Of a stretch of 7,540 bases of DNA, positions 5,394-7,540 are shown piece by piece. How positions within the stretch are numbered: the first letter of the stretch is position 1; each line of letters starts with the position of its first letter. Origin of the DNA: Acidobacteriota bacterium (lineage in GTDB: Bacteria > Acidobacteriota > Blastocatellia > RBC074). The notes below the pieces were generated by a model. The model made no database searches and was not told where the DNA came from. It saw only the letters and a list, made by a program, of their open reading frames with translations. A program made the position numbers and the translations under genes. The stretch spans positions 1-7,540 of the forward strand of contig JABFSD010000312.1 in assembly GCA_013140935.1 (NCBI GenBank), given 5' to 3'.

Positions 5394-7540
5394 ATGCGAT
5401 TTTCCAGGATGTTCTCTTTGGCGCAACGTGCGTTGCTGGTGACCGCGATGTTGTTGTGTGCGGTCACCGCGATGTATGCGCAAACTGCGACGGGCGGCAT
5501 TCGCGGCGTCGTGACCGATGCCAGCGGTGCTGCGATTGCGAACGCCAACGTTACCGTAAAAAGCCCGGCGACAGGTGCCGAGTTCAAAATCACTAGCAAC
5601 AGCGAAGGGCTTTACTCCGTTCCACGTATGTTGCCGGGCAATTACAACATGTCGGTCGAAGCTCAGGGCTTCAAGAAAGCTGAATATACCGACGTTGCTG
5701 TTTCGCTAGGTAAAGACACGGTGATTGATGCTGCGCTGCAACCGGGCGCGATTAGCGAAGTCGTCAACGTGCAAGGTGGCGCAGAAGCCGCGCTGGTTGA
5801 AAAAGACTCGGTGCAAATTTCCACTACGTTTCAACAACGCAAGGTAGCCGATCTGCCGGTCAATACGCCGGGCGGTGGTTTAGATCGTATTGCCTTGCAA
5901 GCTCCCGGCGTGACGGTCGGTTTCGGCAACGTGAACGGCAATGGCGTGACGATCTCGGCGAACGGGCAACGCGCGCGTTCGAATAACTTCACGATTGACG
6001 GCGTAGACAACAATGACCTTTCCATCGGCGGCCCGAACTATTTCGTGCGCAACCCCGATGTGGTCGGCGAAATTCAAATCGTCACCAACAACTTTTCGGC
6101 GGAATACGGACGTAACTCTGGCGCGATCGTTAATTACGTCAGCCGCTCTGGCACGAATGCTTATCACGGCTCGGCGGGTTGGGATCATCAGGACAACAAG
6201 AACTTCAACTCGCTGACCAACATCGAACGGCGCAGAGGTGATAAAAATCCGCAGCCTAGCCTGAACAATATTTTCACTTATGCCGTAGGCGGCCCGGTCA
6301 TCAAGAATAAAGTTTTTTTCTATACGACCGGATTCTTTCGTCGCAATCCGCAGTTGCTTGATTTGACGACGACTTCGCTTGCGCCGACGCAGGCGGGCAT
6401 TGCGGCGCTCAAAGCGGCTTATCCCAACAATGCGGCGATTCAGTATTACGCTGATTACTCGGCGTTCAATCTGCCCTTGGGAAATCCGACGATTCGCCCT
6501 GATGTAGCGCAATCATCCATCACAATTGGCACGACGGTCGTTCCGATGGCGGCAGTTCGTCGGTTGGTTCCTTTCAACAACCGTCAGGATGAATACACCG
6601 TGCGCGGTGACGCCAACCTGACCGAAAAACATCGTTTCTGGGGACGTTATTTCTGGCAGAAATCCCCTAACGTGAACTCTGGCGTAGGCGTTGACGGTTG
6701 GACGTTCGATAACCCCGCGCTGTCACGGCAAACCGGCGGCGGCTGGAACTGGACAATCAATTCGCGGATGAACAACGAGTTTCGGTTTAATTATTCGAAA
6801 CTGTTTGTGTTGTTCGGCGGTGGCACGCAAGGCGGTAAAGGGCAAATCCCTGAAGTCGAAAAAATTGATCAGGCGTTTGCGCGTTTGACGACGACTTTCA
6901 CTGCGGCGAATGGCGCTGCCGTGCTGGGCATTGGCCCGGCCACGAACCTGCCGCAAGGCCGCAGCGTGGAATCATATCAATTCAGCGATAACCTGGGCAT
7001 CAGTTTGGGCAACCATCAGATGAAGATGGGCATGGATATTCGCAAGCTCGAAAACACGGCTCCTTTTCTACCCAATGTCAACGGCAACTTCCAGTTCGAT
7101 ACGTTGGCGCAATTTGCCGCCAACACGCCAACGACGCTGACCGTAGCCTTAGGCCCGGCAACGTTGGTTTATGGCGAAATTGACCAGTTCTATTACTTTC
7201 AAGATGACTGGCGCATTCGCCCGAACTTCACGCTGAATCTGGGCGCGCGTTACGAATACACGGGGCAACCGATCAATTTGCTCAATGACGTAACGGTGCA
7301 ACGTGAAAACGATCCGGCGAAAGCCTTCTGGTTGCAAACCCTGCCGATTGAAGCGCGCACCAACCCGCGCATTCCGGTGGATGCCAATAACTTTGCCCCG
7401 CGTTTGGGTTTTGTTTATTCGCCGCGTTTTGGCGATGGTTTTCTGGGCAAGCTGGTGGGCACTGACAAGACGACGATTCGCGGTGGTTTCGGTCAGGCTT
7501 ATGACGCAACGTTTTATAACCTGATGCTGAATATCTCGAC
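5394..7540 (+). CDS. Oar-like TonB-dependent receptor with carboxypeptidase-regulatory-like domain (3' end outside window)
   Basis: The frame stays open from the ATG at 5394 to the window edge, 715 codons. A signal peptide (residues 1-29, hydrophobic core ALLVTAMLLCAVTAM, cleavage likely at MYA|Q) directs it across the inner membrane. Residues about 32-117 form a carboxypeptidase-regulatory-like beta-sandwich (GGIRGVVTDASGAAI, SNSEGLYSVPRMLPGNY, VEAQGFKK). A plug domain follows, about 125-255, with VADLPVNTPGG, ISANGQRARSNNFTIDGVDNND (187-208) and EIQIVTNNFSAEYGRNSG. The beta-barrel starts near VNYVSRSGTNAYHGS (247-260), with strands such as YYFQDDWRIRPNFTLNLGARYEY (600-622) and TTIRGGFGQAYD (693-704). 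Such receptors bind or import large substrates at the outer membrane using TonB energy; the ligand is not predictable here. Full-length relatives are typically around 1000 residues or more, so a few hundred probably lie beyond the edge. No frameshift is seen. Confidence 0.95.
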   Translation, partial: MRFSRMFSLAQRALLVTAMLLCAVTAMYAQTATGGIRGVVTDASGAAIANANVTVKSPATGAEFKITSNSEGLYSVPRMLPGNYNMSVEAQGFKKAEYTDVAVSLGKDTVIDAALQPGAISEVVNVQGGAEAALVEKDSVQISTTFQQRKVADLPVNTPGGGLDRIALQAPGVTVGFGNVNGNGVTISANGQRARSNNFTIDGVDNNDLSIGGPNYFVRNPDVVGEIQIVTNNFSAEYGRNSGAIVNYVSRSGTNAYHGSAGWDHQDNKNFNSLTNIERRRGDKNPQPSLNNIFTYAVGGPVIKNKVFFYTTGFFRRNPQLLDLTTTSLAPTQAGIAALKAAYPNNAAIQYYADYSAFNLPLGNPTIRPDVAQSSITIGTTVVPMAAVRRLVPFNNRQDEYTVRGDANLTEKHRFWGRYFWQKSPNVNSGVGVDGWTFDNPALSRQTGGGWNWTINSRMNNEFRFNYSKLFVLFGGGTQGGKGQIPEVEKIDQAFARLTTTFTAANGAAVLGIGPATNLPQGRSVESYQFSDNLGISLGNHQMKMGMDIRKLENTAPFLPNVNGNFQFDTLAQFAANTPTTLTVALGPATLVYGEIDQFYYFQDDWRIRPNFTLNLGARYEYTGQPINLLNDVTVQRENDPAKAFWLQTLPIEARTNPRIPVDANNFAPRLGFVYSPRFGDGFLGKLVGTDKTTIRGGFGQAYDATFYNLMLNIS

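Noticed and set aside
5375..6512. Open frames on the - strand opposite the receptor gene (5375-5599, 5831-6025, 5880-6512)
   Set aside because: The + strand frame encodes a continuous signal peptide, regulatory-like domain, plug and barrel; the antisense products show no motif.
1..7540. CRISPR array, tRNA, rRNA, transposase or defence system
   Set aside because: No regularly spaced repeats, cloverleaf, rRNA-like stretch or relevant protein motif was seen on either strand.

Overview
The window holds four genes, all on the + strand: three closely packed complete ones and one cut off by the right edge. It suggests a Gram-negative bacterium of the Acidobacteriota (Solibacter- or Blastocatellia-like). 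The evidence is a TIGR03437-type domain, which is expanded in that phylum, joined to CHRD and DUF1800 domains; a paired DUF1501 gene; and a large Oar-like TonB-dependent receptor with an N-terminal carboxypeptidase-regulatory-like domain. The phylum is an inference from gene content. There is no rRNA or other phylogenetic marker in the window.

Layout. Positions 1-239 are non-coding and carry a perfect 16-bp-arm hairpin (33-67), a weak sigma70-like promoter candidate (75-103) and a perfect 18-bp palindrome just downstream of it (110-127). Then come a secreted TIGR03437-CHRD-DUF1800 protein (240-2987), a Tat-exported DUF1501 protein (3008-4366) and a TauE/SafE (TSUP) membrane permease (about 4410-5144). 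The gaps between these three are only 20 and 43 bases, so they look like one transcription unit. Positions 5145-5393 are a visibly more A/T-rich intergenic region with a weak terminator candidate and leader sequence. From 5394 a TonB-dependent receptor with a strong Shine-Dalgarno sequence runs off the end of the window (715 codons visible).

How the genes may work together. DUF1800 and DUF1501 genes are a well-known conserved pair of exported proteins without an established biochemical role. DUF1501 belongs to the alkaline phosphatase/sulfatase-like superfamily. Here the DUF1800 partner carries two extra N-terminal beta-rich domains suggestive of an extracytoplasmic or surface location. The TSUP permease could move a small anion, such as a sulfur oxyanion or organosulfonate, across the inner membrane. 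The receptor is a separate unit that probably imports or binds a large substrate at the outer membrane. A functional link between pair, permease and receptor is possible but not shown by the sequence.

No CRISPR array, tRNA, rRNA, insertion sequence or defence system is visible. The most noteworthy points are the domain fusion in the first gene, the substituted histidines in its CHRD domain, and the two inverted repeats upstream of the operon.
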